38,439 bases of DNA, from NCBI GenBank assembly GCA_041496705.1, contig JBGQFD010000022.1, forward strand, positions 1-38,439, read 5' to 3'. A program made the position numbers and the translations under genes. Origin of the DNA: VBDM01 sp041496705 (GTDB taxonomy: Bacteria; Pseudomonadota; Gammaproteobacteria; Burkholderiales; SG8-39). Of the stretch, positions 31,585 through 38,439 are shown piece after piece. The notes under the pieces were generated by a model that was not told the DNA's origin, ran no database searches, and saw only the letters and a list, made by a program, of their open reading frames with translations. Position 1 is the first letter of the stretch. The number at the start of each line of letters is the position of its first letter.

Positions 31585-32090
31585 ACCTGAACCTGGCGTG
31601 GATCGAGCCCTGGCGTGCGCGCTGGAACGCACTCGGGACGCGCGAGCGCCGCGCGCTCGGCATTCTTGCCGGATTTCTCGGCGCCGTACTCTTCACCGTC
31701 CTGGTCTTGATTCCGGTGAAGGGCGGCCTTGCCGCAGCGCGCGTGCGACACGCGGCCGTTCAGTCGCAGCTCCCGAGGGTGCAGGCGCAGGCGGCGCTCG
31801 TCGAAAGACTGCGACGGAGCCCTCGCGTCGCCCCGGTCACCGATGCGGCCGCCGCCGTCGAGCAGGCCGCCACGCGCCACGGCCTGCGCGAGCAGATGAA
31901 ACGCATCGATCCCGAAGGCACGCGCGCGGTGCGCGTTCAGATCGAGGCGGCGCCGTTCGCCGCGGTGATGGCGTGGCTCGTCGACTTGCAGCAGCAGGGC
32001 GGTCTGCGCGCCGAGACCGCGAGCTTCGAGAGGCACTCGAGCCCCGGCATCGTCAACGCGCGGATCGTGCTGCGGGTGCAGGGATCGTAA
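31581..32090 (+). CDS. gspM: Type II secretion inner-membrane protein GspM
   Basis: A 169-residue bitopic protein that partners GspL. A short basic cytoplasmic N-terminus is followed by a membrane helix (about 27-46, ALGILAGFLGAVLFTVLVLI), a coiled region, and a ferredoxin-like periplasmic domain ending EAAPFAAVMAWLVDLQQQGG and ARIVLRVQ. The GTG start overlaps the gspL stop by 4 bp, and the stop overlaps gspN by one base. Confidence 0.93.
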   Translation: MNLNLAWIEPWRARWNALGTRERRALGILAGFLGAVLFTVLVLIPVKGGLAAARVRHAAVQSQLPRVQAQAALVERLRRSPRVAPVTDAAAAVEQAATRHGLREQMKRIDPEGTRAVRVQIEAAPFAAVMAWLVDLQQQGGLRAETASFERHSSPGIVNARIVLRVQGS

Positions 32091-32866
32091 TGCGCTGGCT
32101 GCGGCGGCCGGGCATGCGGCTGGCGCTGCTCGGGGTCGCTGCGTATGTGGTGTTTCTCGCCGCGAACCTGCCCGCGGCCCTGGTCGGGAGCGCGCTGGAA
32201 CGGGCGAGCCGCGGCAGCGTCGCGCTCGGCGAATCGCAGGGCACGGCCTGGAACGGGAGCGGCGTGCTCGCGCTGCGCTCCGGCGGCGCCTGGCGGCGCG
32301 TCGCCGACATCGAATGGAGCTGCAATCCGCTTGCTCTGTTCGTTGGACGCGTAGATCTCAAGATCTCGGGGAGCGGGAACGATACGCGACTGCGCGCCCT
32401 GGCGAGCTTCGGCGCGGCGGGGGCGAGTTTCCGCGACGTCGAGATGAGCGCGCCCGCCGCCGCCGCCGAGCCGGTGATCGCGGCCGCGGCCTTCGCCAGG
32501 CCGGCAGGGCGGTTGCGGCTGCTAGCCGATTCCGTGGACATAGGCGCGGCGTCGCTGCGCGGCACCGTCACGGTGGAATGGACCGACGCGGGGCTGGGCG
32601 GGATGCAGGCGCAGCGCCTGGGCGACTATCGCCTGCAGATCACCGGAAGCGGCGATCGTGCCGACCTGTCGCTGGCGACCCTGCGCGGGGACCTGCGGCT
32701 CAACGCGCAGGGAGAATGGCGCGCGTCGCAGCCGCGGCTGGTGCAGCTGCGCGGCGTCGCCGACGTCGCTGTCGAGCGCAAGGACCTGGAACTGCTGATG
32801 CAGGCGCTGGGGGCGCGGGGGGCCGGCGGTACTGTGCCCTTCACATGGTCGGTGCCGATCGGGTAA
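32090..32866 (+). CDS. gspN: Type II secretion protein GspN
   Basis: A 258-residue bitopic protein with an N-terminal membrane helix (about 10-30, RLALLGVAAYVVFLAANLPA) and a periplasmic beta-rich domain. The family pattern GESQGTAWNGSGVLALRSGG and ADIEWSCNPLALFVGR is visible, and GRLRLLADSVDIGAASLRGT later. GspN is present in only part of type II systems and its role is not settled. It closes the gspC-N run, and the first protease gene begins 37 bp after its stop without a visible terminator. Confidence 0.92.
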   Translation: MRWLRRPGMRLALLGVAAYVVFLAANLPAALVGSALERASRGSVALGESQGTAWNGSGVLALRSGGAWRRVADIEWSCNPLALFVGRVDLKISGSGNDTRLRALASFGAAGASFRDVEMSAPAAAAEPVIAAAAFARPAGRLRLLADSVDIGAASLRGTVTVEWTDAGLGGMQAQRLGDYRLQITGSGDRADLSLATLRGDLRLNAQGEWRASQPRLVQLRGVADVAVERKDLELLMQALGARGAGGTVPFTWSVPIG

Positions 32867-32903
32867 CGTGTTGCATAGGTCTGGACCGCAGCGCCTTGGG
32901 AAA

Positions 32904-35189
32904 ATGATGAACATGCGATTCGGTGTCGTCCTGGCAGCGCTCGCCTTCGGGCTCTCCGGATGCAAAGGCGGAGGCACGAGCGGCAGCCCGTCGGGGATGC
33001 CGACGGTGACGTACAGCGTCGGTGGAACGGTGACCGGCTTGACCGGTGCAGGACTCGTGCTCCGGGTGAACGGCGCAGGCAATCTCGCCATCGCCGCGGG
33101 CGGCAGTTTCGCTTTTGCCTCGCCGATCCCCGCCGGCACGATCTACACCGTCACCGTGTTTGCGCAGCCGGCGGGCCAGACCTGCACCGTGGCGAACGGC
33201 AGCGGTACCGTGACCGCCCCGGTGACCAACATCGCCGTCACCTGCGGGGTCACGATCGGCGGCACGGTCACGGGACTTTCGGGAACGCTAGTGCTGCGGA
33301 ACAACGGTGGCAATGACCTCACCATCGCCACCAACAGCGCTTTCACTTTTTCCAATGCGGTGGTCACCGGATCGCCCTACAACGTCACGGTGTTCAGCAA
33401 GCCCAGCAACCAGAGCTGCAACGTCGCGAACGGCAGCGGCACGGTCGGAGCGACGAACGTCACGAACGTGACCGTGACCTGCGCGGTCAACGGCTTTTCG
33501 ATCGGCACCGTGAGCGATCCGCTCGCCACTCAGCAATGGCACCTGAAGAACACGGGGCAATTTGCATTTGCGGATTCCGGCGGCGTCGCGGACATGGACA
33601 TCAACGTCGACCCCGTATACAGCACATTCGGTTTTACCGGCAGCGGAGTTATAACGGCAGTGGTCGATACAGGACTGGAAATCGCGCACGAGGACCTGGC
33701 AGCAAACGTCGTGTCTGGTGGGTCCTGGAATTTTTTGAATAACACCACCGACCCCACCAACACCATAGACGCGGACGGCGATCATGGCACCAGCGTCGCC
33801 GGGCTCATCGCTGCGGCGCGCAACACCGTGGGCGGGATCGGTGTTGCGCCCAGGGCGAGCTTCAAGGGATTCAATTTCCTTTCCATTGCTACGCCGTCCG
33901 TAAGCCAGTTTATCAGCGCCACCGGGGGGTCGAGCTCAAACCCCAACAGCAGCGATGTGCACATTGTCAACGAGAGTTTCGGTATCAGCCCGACCAACGA
34001 TACTGCGATTATCCCCTCCGTCGAGAACCATCTCATTTTCGGCGTCAACCAGCTTCGCGGCGGGAAAGGCGCGCTCTACGTCAAAGCCGCCGGCAACGGT
34101 TTTTACGACATGGGTGTGACGGGAAATGCGAACTGTTTTTCTGCGCGTGCGACTCAGTCGCTGGCGAGCGACGGAACGCTTACCGGGCTGTCGTGCGAAA
34201 ACGCGAACTTCGATCCCGAAAATGTGGTTCCGTATCAGATCGTCGTTGGCGCGACCAACGCTTCGGGCGTGAGGTCGAGCTATTCCAGCGCGGGATCGGC
34301 GATCTGGGTGAGCGCCCCGGGCGGAGAGTTTGGAAGGAACGCCGCGCAGTTCGGGGCCGGAGGTCCTGCCGCAGATTACCAGCCGGCGATGGTGACTACC
34401 GACCAGTCGACGTGTGCGAAAGGTTACTCCACGAACACGGTACAAAACGGCAGCGCCTTCGACAACGGCGCCGCGCCGAACGCCGCCTGCAACTATACCA
34501 ACGGAATGAACGGCACTTCCTCGGCGACGCCGGTGACCGTGGGGGTGATCGCGCTGATGCTCGAAGCCAACCCGGCGCTCACTTGGCGCGACGTCAAGCA
34601 CATTCTCGCTATGACCGCCAGGCAGATCGATTCGGGGCGGGCAGCGGTCAGCATCGCCCTGACCGGCGGATCCTACGTGGCGGAGCCGCAGTGGACGACG
34701 AACCTGGTGGGGCGCCACTTTCACAACTGGTACGGCTTCGGCATGGTGGATGCTTCTGCCGCGGTAAACATGGCGAGGACCTACACCGCGGGTCAGTTCG
34801 GCACGTTTACCAACACCGGCTTCATCGCGAGCCCAACGCTCAATTTTCCGATTCCGGAGGCGAGTGCAGTGGGCGTGGAGAATACCCTGAATGTGCCGGT
34901 CACCGCAGGCGTGCAGGTCATCGAAGCCGTCCAGATCAGCGTTAACGTTACGCACACCGCGGTCGGGGATCTTGGCATCGAGTTGATTTCACCCTCTGGG
35001 ACGCGAAGCGTCGTGAAGAACATTCGTGATGGATTCGCCAAATCCAATGACCTGAATGGCATGGTGCTCCTCAGCAACGCGTTTTACGGGGAAACTGCAG
35101 CAGGGAACTGGAAGATCAAGGTGGTCGATGGCGAGGCCATTGACACGGGCACGCTGGTGAGCTGGAGCATCCGCATTTTCGGTCATTAG
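32904..35189 (+). CDS. Kexin-like S8 protease lipoprotein with P-domain and two Ig-like repeats (copy 1)
   Basis: A 761-residue secreted serine protease with lipobox LSGC (Cys20). Two Ig-like repeats of about 78 residues follow (about 35-190), each with GGTVTGL at the start and VTC at the end. The S8 domain has Asp255 (VVDTGLE), His294 (DGDHGTSVAGL), Asn398 (KAAGNGF, oxyanion) and Ser539 (NGTSSATP). A P-domain at about 650-761 (VGDLGIELISPSGTRSVV, GNWKIKVVDG) is the kexin/furin hallmark. No propeptide lies between the signal and the catalytic domain; the next gene encodes a propeptide-like protein. It follows gspN by 37 bp, so it is a likely type II substrate. Confidence 0.95.
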   Translation: MMNMRFGVVLAALAFGLSGCKGGGTSGSPSGMPTVTYSVGGTVTGLTGAGLVLRVNGAGNLAIAAGGSFAFASPIPAGTIYTVTVFAQPAGQTCTVANGSGTVTAPVTNIAVTCGVTIGGTVTGLSGTLVLRNNGGNDLTIATNSAFTFSNAVVTGSPYNVTVFSKPSNQSCNVANGSGTVGATNVTNVTVTCAVNGFSIGTVSDPLATQQWHLKNTGQFAFADSGGVADMDINVDPVYSTFGFTGSGVITAVVDTGLEIAHEDLAANVVSGGSWNFLNNTTDPTNTIDADGDHGTSVAGLIAAARNTVGGIGVAPRASFKGFNFLSIATPSVSQFISATGGSSSNPNSSDVHIVNESFGISPTNDTAIIPSVENHLIFGVNQLRGGKGALYVKAAGNGFYDMGVTGNANCFSARATQSLASDGTLTGLSCENANFDPENVVPYQIVVGATNASGVRSSYSSAGSAIWVSAPGGEFGRNAAQFGAGGPAADYQPAMVTTDQSTCAKGYSTNTVQNGSAFDNGAAPNAACNYTNGMNGTSSATPVTVGVIALMLEANPALTWRDVKHILAMTARQIDSGRAAVSIALTGGSYVAEPQWTTNLVGRHFHNWYGFGMVDASAAVNMARTYTAGQFGTFTNTGFIASPTLNFPIPEASAVGVENTLNVPVTAGVQVIEAVQISVNVTHTAVGDLGIELISPSGTRSVVKNIRDGFAKSNDLNGMVLLSNAFYGETAAGNWKIKVVDGEAIDTGTLVSWSIRIFGH

Positions 35190-35225
35190 AGGCTGCGCGC
35201 GGTTCGGCAGCCTGGAGGCACTGAA

Positions 35226-35828
35226 ATGAAATTCTTCGTTGTTGCGCTGGGTCTCGCATGGGCGGCTTCGCCCGTGCTCGCGCTGGAGGCGCGCAAACCG
35301 GCCCAGGATGAGGTAGCCGAGCGTACTGCGCTGTTGCTGACGCTGCAACGCGGAAAACAGATCACCATCGGCCGCGAGCAGTACCGGCACCTGCCGGAAG
35401 TTTTCGCCGCGGAGCGCAAAGGCAACCAGACGCAGCAGCACGCTCTGGACGCCGTCGGCGCGGGCGCGGCGCAGGTGCTCGAGACCAAGGGCCGGCTGGT
35501 ACTGTATCGCGGCAGCGCCGCCGGAACGGCGTTGGTCGCACGCGTCGGCGCGTCGAGCGTCTATCCGACGGTCGTCAACCTGCGCACCCAGGCACTGGGC
35601 GTGCTCACCGGGACGCTGATCGTGAAACCGAAGAGCTTCGGTGATGCCGCGAATATCGCGAGCCAGCACGGACTGGAACCGGTCAAGGAGTTCGCGCACA
35701 TCGGCACGGTGTTCTACCGCGCCAAGGCCAACGCGGACATCGTCGACCTCGCCGCGGCCCTGCGGGCCGATCCACGGGTCGAGACCGCCTACCCGGAAAT
35801 CATCGAGCACGTGCGCAGACCCAGGTAA
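35226..35828 (+). CDS. Separately encoded S8-propeptide-like chaperone/inhibitor (copy 1)
   Basis: A 200-residue exported protein with a signal peptide (KFFVVALGLAWAASPVLALE). The N-terminal part (about 25-110) has the conserved blocks LQRGKQITIGREQYRHLPEV and AQVLETKGRLVLYR. The C-terminal part (about 118-195) reads like the propeptide of subtilases: GVLTGTLIVKPKSFGDAANI, ASQHGLEPVKEFAHIGTVFY, then DIVDLAAALRADPRVETAYP. In subtilases this element folds the protease and blocks its active site. Here it is a separate gene, 36 bp after a protease that lacks it. This matches ORF2, the external chaperone of Aeromonas sobria ASP, in gene order and layout. GGAGG lies 7 nt before the ATG. Confidence 0.85.
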   Translation: MKFFVVALGLAWAASPVLALEARKPAQDEVAERTALLLTLQRGKQITIGREQYRHLPEVFAAERKGNQTQQHALDAVGAGAAQVLETKGRLVLYRGSAAGTALVARVGASSVYPTVVNLRTQALGVLTGTLIVKPKSFGDAANIASQHGLEPVKEFAHIGTVFYRAKANADIVDLAAALRADPRVETAYPEIIEHVRRPR

Positions 35829-35900
35829 GACCCACGCCGGGCAAGAAGAAGCAGCAGCATGGGACTGTAGATCGGCAGGCAAAAAAGGGGCGGGGCCAGG

Positions 35901-37865
35901 ATGAGCATCCGACGGTCTGCGATTGTCTGGTCAATTGCCACTGCGATTGTTTTTTCAGGGTGTGGCCGCAGTACTGTCACGACCGCTTTTCCCACATACA
36001 CGCTTGGCGGCACCGTGAGCGGCCTTTCGGGCACAGGGCTGGTCCTGCAATTCAACGGCGGAAACAATCTTGCGGTCAGCGCCGCCGGCAGCTTTACGAT
36101 CTCCACACGGCTGAGAAGCGGCTCTGCCTACAGCGTAACCGTCCTGACTCAGCCGACGAATCCGAGCCAAACCTGCTCCGTGGTGGCAAATGGTTCTGGT
36201 TCGATTGGTTCGGCAAATGTCACGAACGTAGCGGTGAGTTGCGTTACGAATACCTTCACGATCAGCTCGCTCGCTGATCCTCTAGTCACGCAGCAGTGGC
36301 ACCTGAAAAACACCGGTCAGAACGCGTTTGCCGATGGCGTAGGCGTCGCGGGCATAGACATCAATGTCGATCCCGTGTTTGCGAATTTTGGTTTTACGGG
36401 TTCCGGCGTGACCGTGGCTGTCGTCGATACCGGGTTGGAAATCCTGCACGAGGACCTCGCGGCGAACGTCGTGCCCGGGGGCTCCTGGGATTTCATAAAC
36501 AACGACACCGATCCGACCAATACCGTCGATGTGGATGGCGATCACGGCACCAGCGTCGCCGGGCTCATCGCCATGGCGAGGAACACGGTCGGTGGTATCG
36601 GAGTGGCGCCGCAAGCCCAGCTCAAGGGATTCAATTTCATTTCGAGTACGCAGACTTTGCAGATGTTTCTCGATTCCATTGGCGGATCGACCTCCAATCC
36701 CACGAGCAGCGACGTCTTCGTTTTCAATCAGAGTTTCGGCAGCAGCCCGAGCAACGATACTGTAATCAACGCCACGCTCGAAGCCCAATACCTCTCTGGG
36801 GTCACCTCGCTTCGTGGAGGGAAAGGCGCGCTCTACGTCAAGGCGGCAGGCAACGGATTCAATGGCATCTGTCCGGCGACGGGTCTTTCCTGCGAGAACG
36901 CGAATTTCGATCCGGAGAACACTATCCCCTTTCAGATCGTGGTCGGTGCAGTGAACGCCGACGGCGTCAAGGCGAGCTACTCCACCGCGGGCTCGGCGAT
37001 CTGGGTGAGCGCTCCCGGAGGGGAATTCGGCAGGAACGGGGGTTCCGGCGTGCGCATCGAACCCGCGATGGTGACCACCGACCAGTCGACGTGTGCGAAA
37101 GGTTATTCGACGAACACGATAGACAACGGAAGCGCTTTCGACAACGGCGGTGCGCCGAACGCCGTCTGCAACTACACCAATGGGATGAACGGAACCTCGT
37201 CGGCCACGCCAGTGACCGCCGGGGTCATCGCGCTGATCCTCGAGGCCAACCCGGCGCTCACCTGGCGCGACGTCAAGCACATCCTCGCCAGCACTGCCCG
37301 GCAGATCGACGCGTCGTGCCTGGCGGTCAACTTCTCGCTGACCGGCGGCACCTATATAGCGGAGCCGGCGTGGCTGACGAACGCTGTGGGCTTCAACTTC
37401 CACAATTGGTACGGCTTCGGCATGGTGGATGCCTCGGCTGCTGTCAATATGGCGAGGACTTACACGCTGGGTCAACTCGGCACATTCGTCGACACTGGTT
37501 TTATTTCAAGCACGGCGCTCAGCCTTCCCATTCCGGATTTTAGCGTCGTCGGCACCACGGATCAGCTGACCGTGCCGGGCACCCCGGTGCAAGTCATCGA
37601 AGCCGTCCAGATCAGCGTCAACGCGACGCACCCGTTCATCGGCGACCTCGGCATAGAATTGACTTCGCCGTCGGGCACGCGAAGCGTTTTGAAAAACATT
37701 CTGGATGGATTCGGCGCATCGGACAACCTGAACGGCATGGTGCTCCTCAGCAACACGTTTTATGGAGAAAATCCGGCCGGCATTTGGACGATCAAGGTGG
37801 TGGATGGTGATTCTCTTGATGTGGGCACGCTGACCGGCTGGAGCATTCGCGTATACGGCCATTAG
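35901..37865 (+). CDS. Kexin-like S8 protease lipoprotein with P-domain and one Ig-like repeat (copy 2)
   Basis: A 654-residue paralogue of the 32904-35189 protease. The signal ends in VFSGC (Cys21), a slightly unusual lipobox with Phe at -3. Only one Ig-like repeat is present (about 33-115). Catalytic residues are Asp176, His215, Asn318 and Ser433, with the same Asp-His spacing (39) as copy 1. The Asn-Ser spacing is 26 residues shorter, because a Cys-containing loop of copy 1 is reduced here. The P-domain (about 545-654) is retained. No propeptide is visible, and again a propeptide-like gene follows, 37 bp downstream. Confidence 0.95.
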   Translation: MSIRRSAIVWSIATAIVFSGCGRSTVTTAFPTYTLGGTVSGLSGTGLVLQFNGGNNLAVSAAGSFTISTRLRSGSAYSVTVLTQPTNPSQTCSVVANGSGSIGSANVTNVAVSCVTNTFTISSLADPLVTQQWHLKNTGQNAFADGVGVAGIDINVDPVFANFGFTGSGVTVAVVDTGLEILHEDLAANVVPGGSWDFINNDTDPTNTVDVDGDHGTSVAGLIAMARNTVGGIGVAPQAQLKGFNFISSTQTLQMFLDSIGGSTSNPTSSDVFVFNQSFGSSPSNDTVINATLEAQYLSGVTSLRGGKGALYVKAAGNGFNGICPATGLSCENANFDPENTIPFQIVVGAVNADGVKASYSTAGSAIWVSAPGGEFGRNGGSGVRIEPAMVTTDQSTCAKGYSTNTIDNGSAFDNGGAPNAVCNYTNGMNGTSSATPVTAGVIALILEANPALTWRDVKHILASTARQIDASCLAVNFSLTGGTYIAEPAWLTNAVGFNFHNWYGFGMVDASAAVNMARTYTLGQLGTFVDTGFISSTALSLPIPDFSVVGTTDQLTVPGTPVQVIEAVQISVNATHPFIGDLGIELTSPSGTRSVLKNILDGFGASDNLNGMVLLSNTFYGENPAGIWTIKVVDGDSLDVGTLTGWSIRVYGH

Positions 37866-37902
37866 GTTCGGGCGCGGGGCCAAATAGCTTGGAGGCACGG
37901 GA

Positions 37903-38439
37903 ATGAATATCCGAATTGTTGCGCTATGTCTGACGTTCGCGATCCCGCTCAGCCTGGCGCAGGAGTCCCCCAAGCCCGTCACAAAGGCCGCGGTAGCTGC
38001 GCGCGCCGCGATGCTCGGTGCGTTACAGCGCGGAAAAGAGATCAAGGGCAGCCGCGAGCAGTACCGTCATCTGCCCGAGGTGTATGCGGTGGAGCGCAAG
38101 GGTTCCGGCGAGACGCAGCAGGAGGCGCTTGCGCGGATCGGCGAGAGCGGCGCACAGGTCGTCGAGACCAAGGGAAGCCTGGTGTTGTTCCGTTCGATTC
38201 GGCAGAAACCGGCATTCGTCGAGCGCGTCGCGGGGGCAACCGTCTATCCGACCGTGGTCAATATCCGAACCGGAACCCTCGGCGTGCTGATTGGGACGCT
38301 GGTGGTGAAGCCGAAGAGCATGGCCGACGCCGTGGCCATCGCGAACAGCCACGGACTGGAGAAAGGGAAGGAGTATCCGCACCTTCAGACCGTGTTCTAT
38401 CGGGCGAAAGGCAATACGGATATCGCTGACGTTGCGGCA
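37903..38439 (+). CDS. Separately encoded S8-propeptide-like chaperone/inhibitor (copy 2, cut by window end)
   Basis: The first 179 codons of a paralogue of the 35226-35828 protein; the frame is open to the window end, so it is partial. Signal peptide (NIRIVALCLTFAIPLSLAQ), then ALQRGKEIKGSREQYRHLPE and AQVVETKGSLVLFR, and the propeptide-like part VYPTVVNIRTGTLGVLIGTL, VVKPKSMADAVAIANSHGLE, HLQTVFYRAKGNTDIADVAA. GGAGG sits 7 nt before the ATG, in the same context as copy 1. The missing C-terminal tail is the part expected to touch the protease active site. Confidence 0.85.
   Translation, partial: MNIRIVALCLTFAIPLSLAQESPKPVTKAAVAARAAMLGALQRGKEIKGSREQYRHLPEVYAVERKGSGETQQEALARIGESGAQVVETKGSLVLFRSIRQKPAFVERVAGATVYPTVVNIRTGTLGVLIGTLVVKPKSMADAVAIANSHGLEKGKEYPHLQTVFYRAKGNTDIADVAA

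Larger units (their letters stand above)
32904..38439 (+). repeat. Tandem duplication of a protease plus propeptide-like gene module
   Basis: Two head-to-tail copies of the same two-gene unit: 32904-35828 and 35901 to at least 38439. Both genes of each unit are paralogous, and intergenic spacing is alike (36-37 bp between protease and partner). The copies have clearly diverged in the Ig-repeat number and loops, so the duplication is old. Some DNA stretches remain identical, such as around the catalytic Ser region (ACCGACCAGTCGACGTGTGC in both). Confidence 0.9.

Noticed and set aside
33936..34955. Minus-strand open frame opposite the first protease, echoed at 36282-37475 opposite the second
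   Set aside because: Both look alike only because the proteases on the other strand are paralogues. Neither has a start context or protein-like composition.
1..38439. CRISPR arrays, tRNA/rRNA genes, insertion sequences, phage genes
   Set aside because: No regularly spaced repeats, no cloverleaf-like sequence, and no transposase, integrase or phage-like protein were seen on either strand.

Overview
This is a GC-rich, densely packed bacterial chromosome segment. Several things suggest a Gram-negative proteobacterium, most likely a betaproteobacterium: a PBP1b-type transglycosylase/transpeptidase, many lipoboxes, a full general secretion (type II) operon in the order gspC-D-E-F-G-H-I-J-K-L-M-N, a DUF3309/BON stress pair and a DUF3047 lipoprotein. 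The taxon is an inference from gene content and composition. No rRNA, tRNA, CRISPR array, insertion sequence or phage gene was recognised.

Layout. (1) 99-3814, minus strand: an unknown lipoprotein, a TPR lipoprotein and mrcB (PBP1b). (2) 4277-7268: a two-BON-domain lipoprotein and a DUF3309 membrane peptide; convergent to them a DUF3047 lipoprotein followed by an eight-cysteine zinc-binding protein, with a strong bidirectional hairpin at the junction; then a small hypothetical and a GNAT acetyltransferase. (3) 7303-10019, minus: an SPFH/band-7 membrane protein overlapping an SH3-domain exported protein. (4) 10263-16931, plus: SRPBCC and GST proteins, then an ArsR regulator behind a TTGACA-palindrome operator, a double-AHSA1 protein, a Tat-exported class-C-type serine hydrolase, two DGPF/YCII proteins flanking a DUF1428 protein, and a long ECF sigma factor of the ECF42 type. 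(5) 16983-20878: PAP2-type membrane protein, a substrate-binding protein without a signal peptide, two small membrane proteins, an FMN-binding split-barrel protein, an OsmC protein and a convergent DinB protein. (6) 20881-21431: a small gene graveyard with a 5'-truncated gene and a frameshifted ABC-transporter binding-protein remnant. (7) 21544-32866: the complete type II secretion operon gspC to gspN. (8) 32904 to the window end: two tandem copies of a two-gene module, each a kexin-like (S8 plus P-domain) protease lipoprotein followed by a separately encoded protein resembling a subtilisin propeptide.

The most interesting part is regions 7-8. Neither protease carries its own propeptide. Each is followed at once by an exported protein whose C-terminal half looks like an S8 propeptide and whose N-terminal half is an extra conserved domain. 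This resembles the Aeromonas sobria serine protease ASP and its downstream-encoded external chaperone ORF2. Here the pair is duplicated, the proteases carry lipoboxes and Ig-like repeats, and the first protease gene begins 37 bp after gspN. I infer a dedicated secretion line: protease and partner cross the inner membrane, the partner folds or holds the protease in the periplasm, and the adjacent type II system delivers it outward. The second partner gene is cut by the window end, so the array may continue.
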